A stretch of DNA of 64,000 nucleotides from Symbiodinium kawagutii (Eukaryota; Sar; Dinophyceae; Suessiales; Symbiodiniaceae). This document shows positions 41,750 through 53,089 of the stretch, piece by piece. The notes beneath the pieces were generated by a model. It did not search any database, was not told the origin of the DNA, and saw only the letters and a program-made list of their open reading frames with translations. Positions within the stretch are counted from its first letter, which is position 1, and every line of letters starts with the position of its first letter. The position numbers were made by a program, and so were the translations under genes. The stretch is from the NCBI GenBank assembly GCA_009767595.1, contig VSDK01024160.1, forward strand, positions 486,726 to 550,725. Reading direction: 5' to 3'.

Positions 41750-43090
41750 TTGGTTGAAACTATCAAGTGTCAAGAAGCTCCAAAAGGGGGATTGCTGATC
41801 AACCACTCAATCATCAAGATTAGCAGGGAAAAAGAGCAACGAAAGTGCACTGGGCCCGACCTGCTGTACCCTAAAATGGGCGGTTGGTTTGCTCAAATGA
41901 TTTTTTGTCGGTTTAGTGCGCCAAGCTGTTACAGACAGAAGCATGGCTTCCATTCTTCCCAGATAGTGATAGCACTATAGGGTTTAATGCATGCCATATT
42001 TGAAGTGTTCTAAGTTTGCGCTGATGCTTTACATATCTTGGGAATGCAAAGCTCCAGATGGCTGGCGAAAATGTTGTACCGACCAAAGTGAGGTCTTCCC
42101 GAACCCAAGAAAAACATTATTCCATGACGACTGACTTGGGTCCAGGTCTTGACGTGATTGATAGTTTACAGTGGCTAACGCACGTTGATATGCATGTTAG
42201 TTGACGGCTGGCAAGTGGTTATAGTAAGCCTTAGTTTGCATTCAGATGCATGCGGCAATTGCTGACCATGTCATTTTCTTGCCGCTAAGGGTTCTAAGGG
42301 CCCAACCCGATTCCATTTATGTGATTCTGAATGGTCCTTCGTTGTGCTATAGCATGATCGGAGATATATCCGGAACTTGGGATATGCCTGCCAATTGCCA
42401 AACAAGACTGGCGATTCGTACCAGGAAGCTGCATGGTTTGTTGCGGGAGTATGAGATCCATGGCAATAGATCATCTTCAATCGTAATGCAAATAGCTGCA
42501 ATCCTCAATGATGACATTGGTAATTGCATCATTTATTTACTTTTTTTACGGTAGCTTGAGCCCAGGCACCTAAAATGTACCAAGGGTAGACGTGCCACCC
42601 TTGGCCTTAGGACTTTGATGATAAGCACGTGGCGCACCCAGTGGGCAGGCGTTCAACCATTGTTTCGGAATTGTTGGCAGTAGCCCAGTGCTTCAGTGTG
42701 TCCGGTGAAACAGCTGTTTCGCTGGTTTCATCAGCGAATAGTTAGTGAAACAGTGTATACCATATATAGTTAGTGCAATTATATTGCAGTTAGTGAAATA
42801 GTTAGTTGAAATTTACTTAATAGTTAGTGAAACAATATTATACACTATAATTTCACCATAATTGTATGCCCAACCATTGCTTCGCGATTTTTACACAGTT
42901 TCAGCAAGGGCCGTGTAGCATCATTGATCACAAATCAGCCATGATTTATGCAACAAAAAAACGCCTGTAGTTTTTGTGGCAGGTGTTGCTCTCATGATTC
43001 ATGTTAAAGAGGAGGTGTTCCAAACTCCAAGTGCATGACCATTCTTGGCCCTTCACGGTGGGATGCAGATGACCCGCAGACTCCGGAGGC
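41750..43090. other. Gene-poor stretch with short uncertain ORFs
   Basis: + ORFs at 41750-41980 and 42246-42554 (MHAAIADHVIFLPLRVLRAQ) have weak coding character. 42725-42850 carries GTTAGTGAAA-type repeats. No family recognised. Confidence 0.35.
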
Positions 43091-43093
43091 TCG

Positions 43094-43387
43094 TTGTCCT
43101 CTAAGGGTTATGAAATTTGCGCAGTGAGGATTGCCACACTTGGATCATTATTTCCGTTGCTGATCTCTACGGCCTCCATTGTGGCATGTCATGTTGATCA
43201 TCGTGTTGTGAGGCGGTCTCAATCCGTTTCCGTTATTGTTATTCCCAGGGTCCATGCTTTTTGTTCAGTTTTTCTCACCGTGAAGAATCATTGTCACCAA
43301 TTCTTGGGAGCGCATCTCATTCGTGGGAGCACATCTCACGATGCAACAGAGCAGCTGCTGAAGAAGTTTTCTGCAATGGCCCGATAG
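43094..43387 (+). CDS. Candidate 97-codon ORF or exon
   Basis: The C-terminal half, HCHQFLGAHLIRGSTSHDAT then EQLLKKFSAMAR and TAG, is protein-like. The N-terminal half is hydrophobic (LGSLFPLLISTASIVA). Low GC3. Family unknown. Confidence 0.3.
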   Translation: MSSKGYEICAVRIATLGSLFPLLISTASIVACHVDHRVVRRSQSVSVIVIPRVHAFCSVFLTVKNHCHQFLGAHLIRGSTSHDATEQLLKKFSAMAR

Positions 43388-43389
43388 TA

Positions 43390-43520
43390 GTAGTTAATGG
43401 TGGTTGATCATGATTGTGATCACAATGATTGATCATAGTAGCTGATCATGATGGTTGGTCATGATGGTTGATCACGATGATTGATCATGATGATTGATCA
43501 TGATGGTCGATACTGCTTAG
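43390..43520. repeat. GATTGATCATGATGG repeats
   Basis: About eight imperfect 13-15-bp units containing the palindrome TGATCA. Confidence 0.7.
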
Positions 43521-43605
43521 TAGTCATCATTAACAAACATTACTAATTCACAACCAGCCTTTTGCTGGTCATTACCAGCTCTACTTGTTCATTGACCGTT
43601 CATGA

Positions 43606-43791
43606 TTGATAATTGAGGCTGCTTCAAGCTTAGCTGCTGGGGCAGGGGCCAAGCCTTTTCGAACATCACTGGCGGATTCGATGGGGCCAGTCGATGGAGT
43701 CACCACCACCCCACTGCGAAATGCTGAGATTGCAGCTAGTTCATTGAGAGTTTCTACATGCTTCTACCCGTTGGTGCACCAATCCTGGTGA
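43606..43791. CDS. Coding-like island, strand undecided
   Basis: The + frame reads EAASSLAAGAGAKPFRTSLA then DSMGPVDGVTTTPLRNAEIA. The minus frame reads ETLNELAAISAFRSGVVVTP then STGPIESASDVRKGLAPAPA. Both are natural, with similar GC3. Confidence 0.35.
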
Positions 43792-44239
43792 TGGTCACCG
43801 GTTGATGATTGACCACGGTTATTGATAAATAGCTATGTAGTATTAAGCGGTCAATATGTGGCGCACTAGCTAATGATAGTATCGGTGTTCATGGCTAAAT
43901 CTTTTTTAGCGGGTGATTACTAGTGTAATGGCTGTGAGTGCCAACTCACAACCAGTAGTGGTACTGTATCATTGTCATGCCGTAGCAGTAGCACCACAAT
44001 TGGTTTCGTACCAGTAGTCAATCCCAATCAATTGGTTGCATTTTCTGGCCAGTTCAGGACTTGTTTGGCCTACCTCACATTGGCAAGTTTACGCTCACAT
44101 AGGTCAAATACCTGACTGTTCGCCACCAGGCCTTTTCATGATCGATTAACAATTATACCAACCAGTAGTCACTACCAACTCGTTGGCATATGGCTCATGG
44201 TGTTGTGGTGAATGAATCTGCCGAAGCGGCTGATTTATT

Positions 44240-44554
44240 ATGATTTACGGGCATTTCCTGGCATTTTGCGTGAAAACCAATGGGTTGAATGATCATAGCA
44301 ATAGCCTTGATAGATTTTCTCAAGCGCACCGCCATCAGGTGGTTCCCTGCACGGGCGCGGGAGGAGACTGCGCGGTGTGGTCCATCAAGGCACGGGAATC
44401 CTCACAACTAGAGACATCCTTTGCCTCCAAATCCCGCGGCTTAGTCAGTGAAAAGAAGTTGTTGGCACTGGGCACTCAGTTAATGGTCATGGAACACCCG
44501 GGAGTCAGCGTTTGGACCGAGTGCATGAGAATCCGATCCCGCCATGCAGTTTGA
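44240..44554 (+). CDS. Candidate exon within a 104-codon frame
   Basis: Contains HQVVPCTGAGGDCAVWSIKA, RESSQLETSFASKSRGLVSE and KKLLALGTQLMVMEHPGVSV. Coding-like. Splice sites and family unknown. A minus frame at 44565-44720 (SVEIYDEFPAGKHAKHQLDT) follows. Confidence 0.4.
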   Translation: MIYGHFLAFCVKTNGLNDHSNSLDRFSQAHRHQVVPCTGAGGDCAVWSIKARESSQLETSFASKSRGLVSEKKLLALGTQLMVMEHPGVSVWTECMRIRSRHAV

Positions 44555-44901
44555 TTCTCCAAATCTACCTTTGTGTGGAGGAGTGGCTGCGCGGGCCTTT
44601 TGTTTCGAAATTCTGGGCGGTAGCACGAACAGTATCCAGTTGGTGTTTCGCATGCTTTCCCGCAGGAAATTCATCGTAGATTTCGACTGATGCAATTGGA
44701 TGGGTGTGGCTGTAGCCTGCAGGGAGAGAACCCAACCAGCTGAACGATGAAAGTGGTGACCAGGGATCGGTAGACGAAATCACCCATCAATGCCAAAGAG
44801 AAGAAATCATTAATCAGGTTTTGGTCCGAAGTTTGAGGTACCCCTTGGTAAAAGGGGGAAGCTAATTGCTTCAAATTACGACAAGAAGTGCTTGGTGAAT
44901 C

Positions 44902-45600
44902 TTATCTTCCAGCCAGGAAAGACGTCCGTTTTTCATAAAAAGCATCTCTTGGTGGAATCATCAGAAATTGCAGTGCAAATAGCCTATGGCAGTTCAGACA
45001 TTGGCAACAGACGCTGTCATTTGTGGCAGGGAAACCCATGCTACATGTACCCCTTAGACCTGGGAGATGGCGCTGGAGAGAAATGTACCCCTTACGGGAA
45101 TATCGAGTCACGGGGGTCCAAGACTTTGAGGCGTTCGCACCGTGAATCACGGCAGGACTGAGGATAGAGATTGAGGAAGGTGCCGTCCTGTCGAAGGATG
45201 ATAAGACCCTCAATTTGTTCGTGCCCCAGAGATGAGCTGCTGAGCCGCTAGGACATCCTGAGAATCTGAGCATTGATGATACCTCCCTGGTGCCCTGAGG
45301 GAAAGCAGTGGCGAACTGGAAGGAGTCAAAGCCTGTTGGGAGGCTCAGTGCGGGGATGGTCGCAAACAGCGACCTGGCTTTACCTTCAAGATGATCACCT
45401 CCTGCCACTGATGATATGTAAAGTCCCTGGAAGGTCTGCTCACATGGTCCAAGCAGCATACCTGGCACATCGTGGCATGTTTTGCTCCCATCAGACCGCC
45501 GAGCCCGAACTGAGGCCCCACATGGGAGGAAGAGAGGGCGTTCCTGGGCACAGACCCGGAGTTGGGCGACGTCCAGGTGTTGCAAGGCTTGGCTCCTCAT
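44902..45600 (-). CDS. Unassigned 232-codon minus-strand ORF
   Basis: The longest non-repeat frame in the centre of the window and on the strand opposite to most exons. Codon use is natural (for example FATIPALSLPTGFDSFQFAT and CGASVRARRSDGSKTCHDVP). No signal peptide, membrane span or known motif. A diverged stretch of the same sequence occurs at about 47870-47990, also readable on the minus strand, which suggests a repeated, perhaps transposon-derived, sequence. A + frame of 154 codons overlaps. Confidence 0.4.
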   Translation of the reverse strand: MRSQALQHLDVAQLRVCAQERPLFLPCGASVRARRSDGSKTCHDVPGMLLGPCEQTFQGLYISSVAGGDHLEGKARSLFATIPALSLPTGFDSFQFATAFPQGTREVSSMLRFSGCPSGSAAHLWGTNKLRVLSSFDRTAPSSISILSPAVIHGANASKSWTPVTRYSRKGYISLQRHLPGLRGTCSMGFPATNDSVCCQCLNCHRLFALQFLMIPPRDAFYEKRTSFLAGR

Positions 45601-46700
45601 CTTTTAGGTGGACCTCGCTATTTACATGGCTGTCTATGGGGTGTTGTGAAATTCTATGTGTCGAACCCTGTGAATCCAATCCCCTTGTGTGTATTGCTTG
45701 GAATTGGGCTTCTCAAGCTGAAAATCCTGGCCTTTAGCGGCAAAAAACCGACAATTCAGCAGAACACGGTTTATGTACGACTGCAGATCCGGACGGGTGC
45801 ATGTCTGTGGGCCAATACCTCTGTCCCCCCCTAAAATGTCGAAGTATTCGAACTGTTCACTTGCGATTCTTTTGGACGGCTTGTTATGATATATACTATA
45901 TTATGTATCATACATTGAGTTGTCATACCCAAATCATATCCAGGGTAACTAGCTATCAGTACATTGAGTGGTGACTAGTTTTCCTCAACCAGGTCACCGC
46001 ACCGTCATGTTGAGTGAAGCTTCCATACCTCGACTCGGCCTGTTGTGAAGTACAACCAAAGGGGAGATTGGTGTCGCAACCATCCAACAACCAGGCCTTC
46101 ACAATGCATTTACATTTGATGACCTGCTGCCAACAGCTGAGTATTCAGCAAGCTTAAACACTAAACCAAACATGTTTGGATATATTTGATGCTTAGGCCA
46201 TTTATCATTTGTAAGGAGCCAGCAATGACTAAATGCCACACGATTTGCATCAGCCCATTGGGTTGATCACAAGCTTGGGCTTCACATCATTGAGCTTAGG
46301 ACAGTTGTGAACTCGAGCATGCTTGGTGCATTGTATTTCCACCCGTGATTGGGATGAAGGATTTCACTGATTCTTGTTGGATGGTTGAAATATGTTGAAA
46401 CCACCAATTTCCACCAGTCATGAGTTTGATCCAGCTGGGAACAGCCACGGTGAGAGCAGCACACAGCTGAAAACGCATTTGTGGCCCCAAACCAGGTCGG
46501 CAGTGACTTTGGTGGGCTGAACTTATGAGTTCTGCGGGGGTTAGAGCCCAACATGAGCCCAGCCAATCAATGCGGGCGCTGAGTAGTACTTGGTCGAAAA
46601 ACACAAGCTCTCCACTTGCCTTGGTACTGGTATGTATTTGTTGATGCTGGTTTTATTACCCGGGTTCTTCTCAACTTGGTGCCTTAAGATAGGAGAACGA
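45601..46700. other. Gene-poor stretch
   Basis: Overlapping short ORFs on both strands at 46282-46604 with no clear coding bias. No repeats of note. Confidence 0.35.
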
Positions 46701-46701
46701 C

Positions 46702-46916
46702 ATGGCTAGAGAGATAGCAAAATCCCCAGCTGCGCCATGCGGTGGCCATCCACCACATAGGCCAGGCAGCATCAGGTCTGTGAGCGAAACTGTCGTGAGA
46801 AACCCAACCATGGTAAGAAGCCCCACCGAGGTGCCACCTCGTAGATGGCGATCGCTTGGAGTGCTGCGTGCCATGTTGGTTGCCACGCTGGGGCAGACGC
46901 TGGGGTGCCACCAGCC
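46702..46916. CDS. Coding-like island running into the gap, strand undecided
   Basis: + : EIAKSPAAPCGGHPPHRPGS then RSPTEVPPRRWRSLGVLRAM. Minus: TMVGFLTTVSLTDLMLPGLC then GGWPPHGAAGDFAISLAMSF. Truncated by N at 46917. Confidence 0.3.
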
Positions 46917-47064
46917 NNNNNNNNNNNNNNNNNNNNNNNNNNNNNNNNNNNNNNNNNNNNNNNNNNNNNNNNNNNNNNNNNNNNNNNNNNNNNNNNNNNN
47001 NNNNNNNNNNNNNNNNNNNNNNNNNNNNNNNNNNNNNNNNNNNNNNNNNNNNNNNNNNNNNNNN
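46917..47064. other. Assembly gap (148 N)
   Basis: Run of N. Confidence 1.
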
Positions 47065-47179
47065 TTTCCCTTTGACAAAAAAGTGAGGGGGTTTCCACTC
47101 CATGATATATGTGATTTAAATATATTTAAATGGATGTCAACCTGGCACATGGGTTTCGGACGATACCTAACTTGTCATC

Positions 47180-47411
47180 AGAGTCCATGTTGAAATCATC
47201 GGAAGGCGCCGGAACAAAGCTTGTTGTTGAGAAAAGAGGCGCTATCACCAGTTACAGCCAGTTTTATCCACCAAAAGTGGATGTTGGAGCAGGCTTCCAT
47301 CAACAGATTCCCAGCAACATCCATCCATCAACCATTTCTGGAAATCATATGGGCTTGTCCAAGAATGGTGGTACCTGGTACACCCTTAGAACTGGCGGCT
47401 TCCCTATGTAA
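47180..47411 (+). CDS. Candidate exon, unknown protein
   Basis: The frame reads SSEGAGTKLVVEKRGAITSY then SQFYPPKVDVGAGFHQQIP. The later part (after 47340) is repetitive and probably intron. Family unknown. Confidence 0.35.
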
Positions 47412-47614
47412 GGACCCGCCAAGTGGTTGGCTAAGGGGTACCACCATGGACAACCCCTGGTGATTTGATGTTGGTTTTTTTTCAACCAGCTGCTACCGGC
47501 GATGCCGGGAGCTGGCTGAAGATTTCCAGAGGATTTTTGAGCTTTGAATTAACATGACGAAACACAAAAACACAAATTCACTCACTTCATCTCACTTCCA
47601 GCCAGTACATATGG

Positions 47615-47645
<31 letters not shown>

Positions 47646-47680
47646 AATATTTATACACATACATATTCATCCACATATAT
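47615..47680. repeat. AC/AT microsatellite
   Basis: CACACACACACACATATATATATATA followed by ACATACATATTCATCC. Confidence 0.9.
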
Positions 47681-47837
47681 CTCTATACAGGCAATAATGG
47701 TCAAGTACTTGGATGATCCTCATTTGACTGAGTTTTGGATACCGGGTTGATGGATGGAACCTCTCAGTTTGATCGACAAAAAAAGCTGCTTCTCAGCTGA
47801 GTTAGACTCCACGGGGTATACCCCGAACCCCCCCGCA

Positions 47838-47995
47838 CTGGAGCCAGGAATGAAGAAGAAGGCAATGACTGGGACGCGGAGAGCGCCGGGAAACTCAAGG
47901 AAGTCAAAGCCCTGCCGGCTGCTGGTGTGATAGGACCTCCGCAATGACGATCGTCCCCTTGCATGTGATGAGTATTCACCAGCTGGCACTGATTG
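47838..47995 (-). pseudogene. Diverged copy of part of the 45.3-kb minus-strand sequence
   Basis: AAGTCAAAGCCCTGCCGGCT through TCACCAGCTGGCACTGAT aligns with GAGTCAAAGCCTGTTGGGAG through TCACCTCCTGCCACTGAT at 45315-45410. Minus frames here read GFDFLEFPGALRVPVIAFFF and, shifted, KGTIVIAEVLSHQQPAG, so any coding frame is broken. Confidence 0.35.
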
Positions 47996-48247
47996 CATCA
48001 GTGCTGGTTTATTCAATGGATTTGACATCAATAACCTCATAGAACCTCATAGAACCTCATATTTTTCGTTCGGGTTGTTCCCTCACAATTGACTCATTGG
48101 GGTGATGATGGACCTTTTGGCGTCGATGGGTGTGTCGCATCCCCGGTTCCTCGCCGGTCTCCAGACTCTTATTGGGGTTACACCCATTGATTAATCATGA
48201 TTAATAGTAGAGGATAGTAAACGACAATAATGGTGAAACAACTACTG

Positions 48248-48341
48248 GTTGGTGGTTTTGAACATGTTTATCCCCCTATATAACCAAGGGTTGGTTGCTT
48301 GACTGAAATTGTTCATGGGGGTTGAAACCACCGCCCACCAG
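48248..48341. mobile_element. Introner-like element, family B
   Basis: GTTGGTGGTTTTGAACATG at the left, GGTTGAAACCACCGCCCACC then AG at the right. Confidence 0.65.
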
Positions 48342-48344
48342 TAA

Positions 48345-49795
48345 TTGGAAGGCAAGGTTTCAGAGATCTGACAGCGAGATTCCGGTGAATCATTCTGGGC
48401 CTGCAGAGAGATGATACTAAGAATCAGAGTATAGAGAAGATGTCATGCATTGTGGGCGTTATAGGCCATCTCTTTGCTAGTTAGGGGTGAACAGAATCAA
48501 TCACCACATGGTTCCCCATGCTTGCCGTTCAGGTCAGCCAAAAGCAGCTGCATTTGCAGACTGATTTGGACCGCATGCACGTCAGGTGCAAGAGGGTATC
48601 CACCCTGCAGGGAGATTCTGGGTGAGCTATCCCCAAGAGTGATCCCTCAACAAGAACAGACAGGGTGAAAAGAAATTTGAAGAGACTGGTGCAAGTGACG
48701 ACCTCCATCCCTAATCGGACACATGATTTTGATTGATTTTGATATATTTCGATGTTTGAAGATTTTGAAGAATTGATAATTGCAATCATTTCGGAATCAG
48801 AGCTCTTTGCCGAGGCTTCTTGACAAAATATGGACTATACCTTGGGTCATTGTTCCAAGGGGGTATCTCACATACCAAAAAATATGGGTGGAATAATTGA
48901 CAAAGTGCCGGGACAACATGCCGGGAAGTGCAGCTAGTGCTGGGATTCGGTGTGTCGCAGTGGCGGTGCGTTGTGGATGTCGAAGCCAACCGCGGGGAAC
49001 CAAGGTGTCTCCTGTCTACATGTCATCCTTGGTGCTAATAACCATGGTAAACAGCCCAGACAGAAGCCCATGAAGTGCGTGAATGTCCTTCAAGTAGAGC
49101 TCCATTTCTGGGAAGATCTGGCGACATGGCAAACGCACGCCGTTTGCAGCGGGCAGGTATGACATGGTGTCCTGGAGCAAGACACGGCTCTTGAATCGAT
49201 TGAAGTCATTGAGCTACTTGCAACTTGGTCGACCAAGGGTGGCGCCTACTAGTGGCTACTTGGTGGTGGCTACTATTGACCAATTTGACAGCTACCAATC
49301 GAGCTACTTGCGGGGCCTGGTACTCCTCTAGGGTCGGAACAACTTGTAGGGTCGGAACAAGAGTTGATTGATTATGATCAACGATTTGTGGGTAACAATA
49401 GAGTTGAGGATAGTGACCAACAATTCTAATTACCTGGTGATTTTGTAGCTGTAGATGAAGCAGGTATTATTAAGTTCGGGGCCGGAGTTGGTCGATTTTG
49501 TAATGTTGTGTGTTAATGTTGTGTGTTAAGAAACAGGTTTATCAACGATAAATAAATGAGGATATCCAGAATCCAGGGAAAAAAAGGGGAAACAAAGACC
49601 TTGAAGAATGCATCCCGAACAATTCCAGCAGAGAACCTGCAGCAGACAGGAGCCAAAAAAAGATCCTCCTGCCCAAGCTATCCCAAGCTATCCCAAGCTA
49701 TCCCAAGCTATCCCAAGCTATGCCAAGGCCTCGATGTTTGATTTTGCCGGCCATCAACGCTCACATGGACAGCTTCTCAGAGGCGCGAAGTAGAG
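48345..49795. other. Gene-poor stretch
   Basis: Short ORFs on both strands (48529-49003) without clear bias. GCTACTTG phrases at 49210-49330. A decamer CCCAAGCTAT repeated five times at 49672-49725. Confidence 0.4.
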
Positions 49796-49797
49796 TT

Positions 49798-50008
49798 TCA
49801 TCTCGCGAGATGATGGAGATGATCATTGGCTGAAGCACCGCAGTTGGAACTGCCTGAAGCACCGCAGAAATCTTCGAACATTTGGCTGGGAGCCGCTGAC
49901 GCTGGATTTCTCCAAGGGGTGCTCAAAGCAAACGGCCATCCGCGATCTCCCAGCTGTAACAATGAGTCGCAGCATCCATGAGTCGCTTGATTTCGTGGCA
50001 ATTTGTAG
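49798..50008 (+). CDS. Candidate exon upstream of the 50-kb exon
   Basis: A + frame reads HWLKHRSWNCLKHRRNLRTF, GWEPLTLDFSKGCSKQTAIR and DLPAVTMSRSIHESLDFVAI. A minus ORF (49798-50124) overlaps. Moderately convincing. Confidence 0.35.
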
Positions 50009-50204
50009 GGTTTATCCTCATCCTCATCACCGGCTCTGCCAGCATCAGTTGTTGCTACAACGCCAAGCACCGGTAGTTCTCCTGTCACCCTTCGTGGCTG
50101 CGTTGGACTTGTCTCGCAGGCCATCTTCGACTATGTGCACCTGGGAGGCTGCGAAGCCCAGGGCTACCGTGAACGCCATGCGGTTGGGATGCTTCATCTA
50201 GATG
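50009..50204 (+). CDS. Exon ending exactly at a family A element
   Basis: After GCAATTTGTAG the frame reads SSPALPASVVATTPSTGSSP, VTLRGCVGLVSQAIFDYVHL and GGCEAQGYRERHAVGMLHLD, ending CTAGATG|GTGGTTTCCC at 50204/50205. The donor GT is the first dinucleotide of the inverted-repeat element. Family unknown. Confidence 0.55.
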
Positions 50205-50333
50205 GTGGTTTCCCAAAATAGGGGACCCAAAAAATGGTTGGTTTTTTACTAGAAATGGTTGACATAGGGTGTTTACCAGAAATGGCTGACATAGGGTGAT
50301 TTGGGGGTACCCTATGACTTGAGAAACCGCCAG
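50205..50333. mobile_element. Introner-like element, family A, with splice-site ends
   Basis: GTGGTTTCCCAAAATAGGGG at the left, GGTACCCTATGACTTGAGAA then ACCGCCAG at the right. Begins GT and ends AG, with an internal 30-bp duplication (AGAAATGG[TC]TGACATAGGGTG). Confidence 0.75.
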
Positions 50334-50495
50334 ATGGTGATGGTGAGACTCATCTAGCGGGTGGTTTTTTTAGGCATTGGAGGGTTATTTTTCCCCCAAT
50401 AGCTCGGATGCTCAGTTGGGTCACCAATGATATTTTCCATAGGGGATGAAAAAAAACGGATCCAACCATTTGCCATCCTTTGGGGAACGAACCTG

Positions 50496-50600
50496 GTTGG
50501 TGGTCTTAAGTCTTAAACATTTTTTGTGTTCCCTAGCAATTATTCACAAATGGTTGATTGACTATATTTTTCGTCGGGATTGAAACCACCAACCATGCAG
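50496..50600. mobile_element. Introner-like element, family B
   Basis: GTTGGTGGTCTTAAGTC at the left, GGATTGAAACCACCAACCAT then GCAG at the right. Confidence 0.65.
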
Positions 50601-50907
50601 TTCACAATGATGATCGACGGTTGGCGATTAAATGATAGTGGGCAGATGTGACCATACTGGTTTCCGCAACTATGCTTGCAAAATTGGAGAAAGAATAGCA
50701 GTAGCAAGTTCCTATCTTTCGCTTGCTGATCTTCAGACCTCCCATCGGTTTCAGCCGAGTTTCGGCGAGCTTATCAACCATGATTGAGCACTGGCATCAG
50801 TCATTAGCATATAGTCTTCATGGATACTTGCGGAGCAAGTCCGATTATAGTAACTAGACTTATAAGAACCAACTCATCTAGGTTTACTTGTCACTGGCCC
50901 TGCGCAG

Positions 50908-50996
50908 GCCAGCTCTACATCATGGGCAGCTTGGGCAATATTGACCTCATGGCCAAGGTGCAACCCCGCAGGATCAAGGAGTTTTCCCATCGCTGA
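50908..50996 (+). CDS. Terminal exon, unknown protein
   Basis: After CCCTGCGCAG the frame reads QLYIMGSLGNIDLMAKVQPR then RIKEFSHR and TGA at 50994-50996. It may close the gene containing the exon at 50.0 kb (inference from strand and proximity). Confidence 0.5.
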
Positions 50997-52628
50997 AAAA
51001 TGTCACGGCTTTGTGGATGCTTGACTGAAGGCGCCAGATTTGCACCTTGACATCACTTCACATCACTTCACATCACTTGACTAGTAACATTTTTTTGGCG
51101 CCGGGGCACAGACCTCATGCAATGGGCGGGCATAGCTATTTGATCATATGATGCCGCGATGCTTTCGGCTGCTAGTTGCTGCACTTCCAAAGTGAGGCCG
51201 GCCCTTTGAGAAATGGAGAGCCGATGCTCCTACAAGGCCCTACTTTCAGCAGCTATTCGCTACTCTTCAAGGTCAAACATGGAGAAATCACAACACGACC
51301 TGTCATGTGGGCACGGCTTTTGAAAACACCTCCAGGTTGCCCAAGATGAACAGCTGTACCTCAGCCATCCGCAGCCAATCGCAAGATCATATAACCCGAC
51401 AATTTTACTCCACACGATTGACTTTTTCTTATATTTTTCTTTGGATGACTTAGAGTCCCCAAGCATCAGCTAAACGGACTAAATCCAAAGATTCCAAGCA
51501 TAGAAGTGCTCGAAATCGCCACATGCACCTGACATGTGGCCAATGACCCAAACCTGATGCCACCGCCATTTCAATGGTCCAGGCTGGCCGAGGGAGCGGG
51601 GATAATAGGAAGGTTCACAATCATTCCGAAGATTCAATTAGCCATCACGGTTGCCGATCAATGGATACCAATTAATATGTCCTGAAGGGTTCGATCAGTT
51701 TTACTCAAGCTATCCTCAAGAGCAGGACAAGCATTCTTTCACTGGATGACAAATATGTCCATATTAGTTGGGTCCAGTTGGCTTGACATTAGTTGTATCT
51801 CCGCCTGATTCGTCAGTGAGGTCGCCAGAAGTGAGGGATGTTGGCCGTAAAGAACATACAAGAATCTCGCGGATTATGTATTGTTGTGTTTCGTCATTGA
51901 TTTAGTGAGATGTGGACTATTATATAGTGACTAAGGCATTGAACAGTGAGATGTACGCTATGAGGTTTTGATCACCCAGTGGGCTTCATCGGATCGCTCA
52001 CTATCACACCAGTTGATGGTAATATGCTTGCCATCTTTGCTGGGTGACAATGGACGACATGAATGGTTATTTGATAATTAAGGTGAGTAACCGAATACAT
52101 ATTACATCAAGTAACTACGTAAATAAAAGCATTTCAGCACAGGGCCTTTTCATTTTCTGTTTCGTTCAATCTTTTTTGTTGGCCGCATTTGGGATGTGCC
52201 ACAGTCGCCTTCAGCCTAGCTGGACCCTCGGGATGGCGGTAGAAACCACGTAAATACAGACATGTACATCTTTGTTGGTTTACATACATGTGTACATATA
52301 TCATGCGTCTTTATTGCTTGTTTGTTGACAGATTGGATCACTATTCCTACCTTTCACATCCCTTAAATCATTTTCACAGCTGATGCTGTTTCTTTCGTGT
52401 TCTTCTGGCCGCAGCCACTATTTGTGTAGAACACGTTTCGCCATTTTAGTGGTAGCAACTCCTTGCCAACAGCTGTTCCAGGTGATCACGAAAATCCAGG
52501 CACCTGATCTTAGCCACATTTTTTTAAATGTTGAACAAACAAAGGCTCCTTACTCAAAGTAAAATTAGCCACTGAAACAAATACCGAAAAATCAAGTTTC
52601 GAACAATTTCACCAATTTCACATGATTT
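50997..52628. other. Long stretch without a clear gene
   Basis: CACTTCACAT triplication at 51050, a minus ORF of 68 codons at 51260-51466 and a + ORF at 52044-52253. None has supporting splice sites, family or bias. Confidence 0.4.
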
Positions 52629-52935
52629 TTGGGGGCTTCATTATTCTGGGGCTCAAATTGTCAAGAACCCTTCGCCATCATTGACATCACCACACCCTCC
52701 TCAACACCATGCCGAAGCCCATCCACCAACGCCACCCTGCCATCCACGGGTCGCGCCGCCAGACTCAGCAACAGCGGCACGGTCACCGTGTCGCCCCGCG
52801 CGGGGCACACCATCACCTTGACCTCCGTGGGCTTCCTGCTCTATGGCGGCATGGATGGCCGGCGCAACGATCAAGGCAACCCCGCGCCGCAGCTCGGAGA
52901 GCTACCACCGGGGCACCGCGGTGCAGGGGCCAAGC
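52629..52935 (+). CDS. Kelch-repeat protein, exon 1 recognised
   Basis: The frame reads TNATLPSTGRAARLSNSGTV then PRAGHTITLTSVGFLLYGGM and DGRRNDQGNPAPQ. G-H-T/S, hydrophobic strand, L-x-Y-G-G and D-G at residues 59-77 of the frame are the kelch blade signature. Acceptor and donor are not exact; the frame may begin at AG near 52668 and end near CCGCAG 52897. Kelch propellers bind partner proteins. A family A element follows at 52965. Confidence 0.75.
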
Positions 52936-52964
52936 GTAGGATGGGCTTCCAGTGGTTAGATCGG

Positions 52965-53086
52965 GGTTTCTCAAACCAGGGGGTACCCCCAAAGTATCCA
53001 AAGTCACCGATTTTTGTTTGCTTCATTTATTGTTTGGGAATGAGCCAAGCCAAATTTTTGGGGTTCCCTGATTGGAGAAGCTCCCA
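52965..53086. mobile_element. Introner-like element, family A, in the kelch gene
   Basis: GGGTTTCTCAAACCAGGGGG with TACCCCCAAAGTATCC pairs with TTTGGGGTTCCCTGATTGGA then GAAGCTCC. Internal sequence is T-rich. Confidence 0.65.
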
Positions 53087-53089
53087 TAT

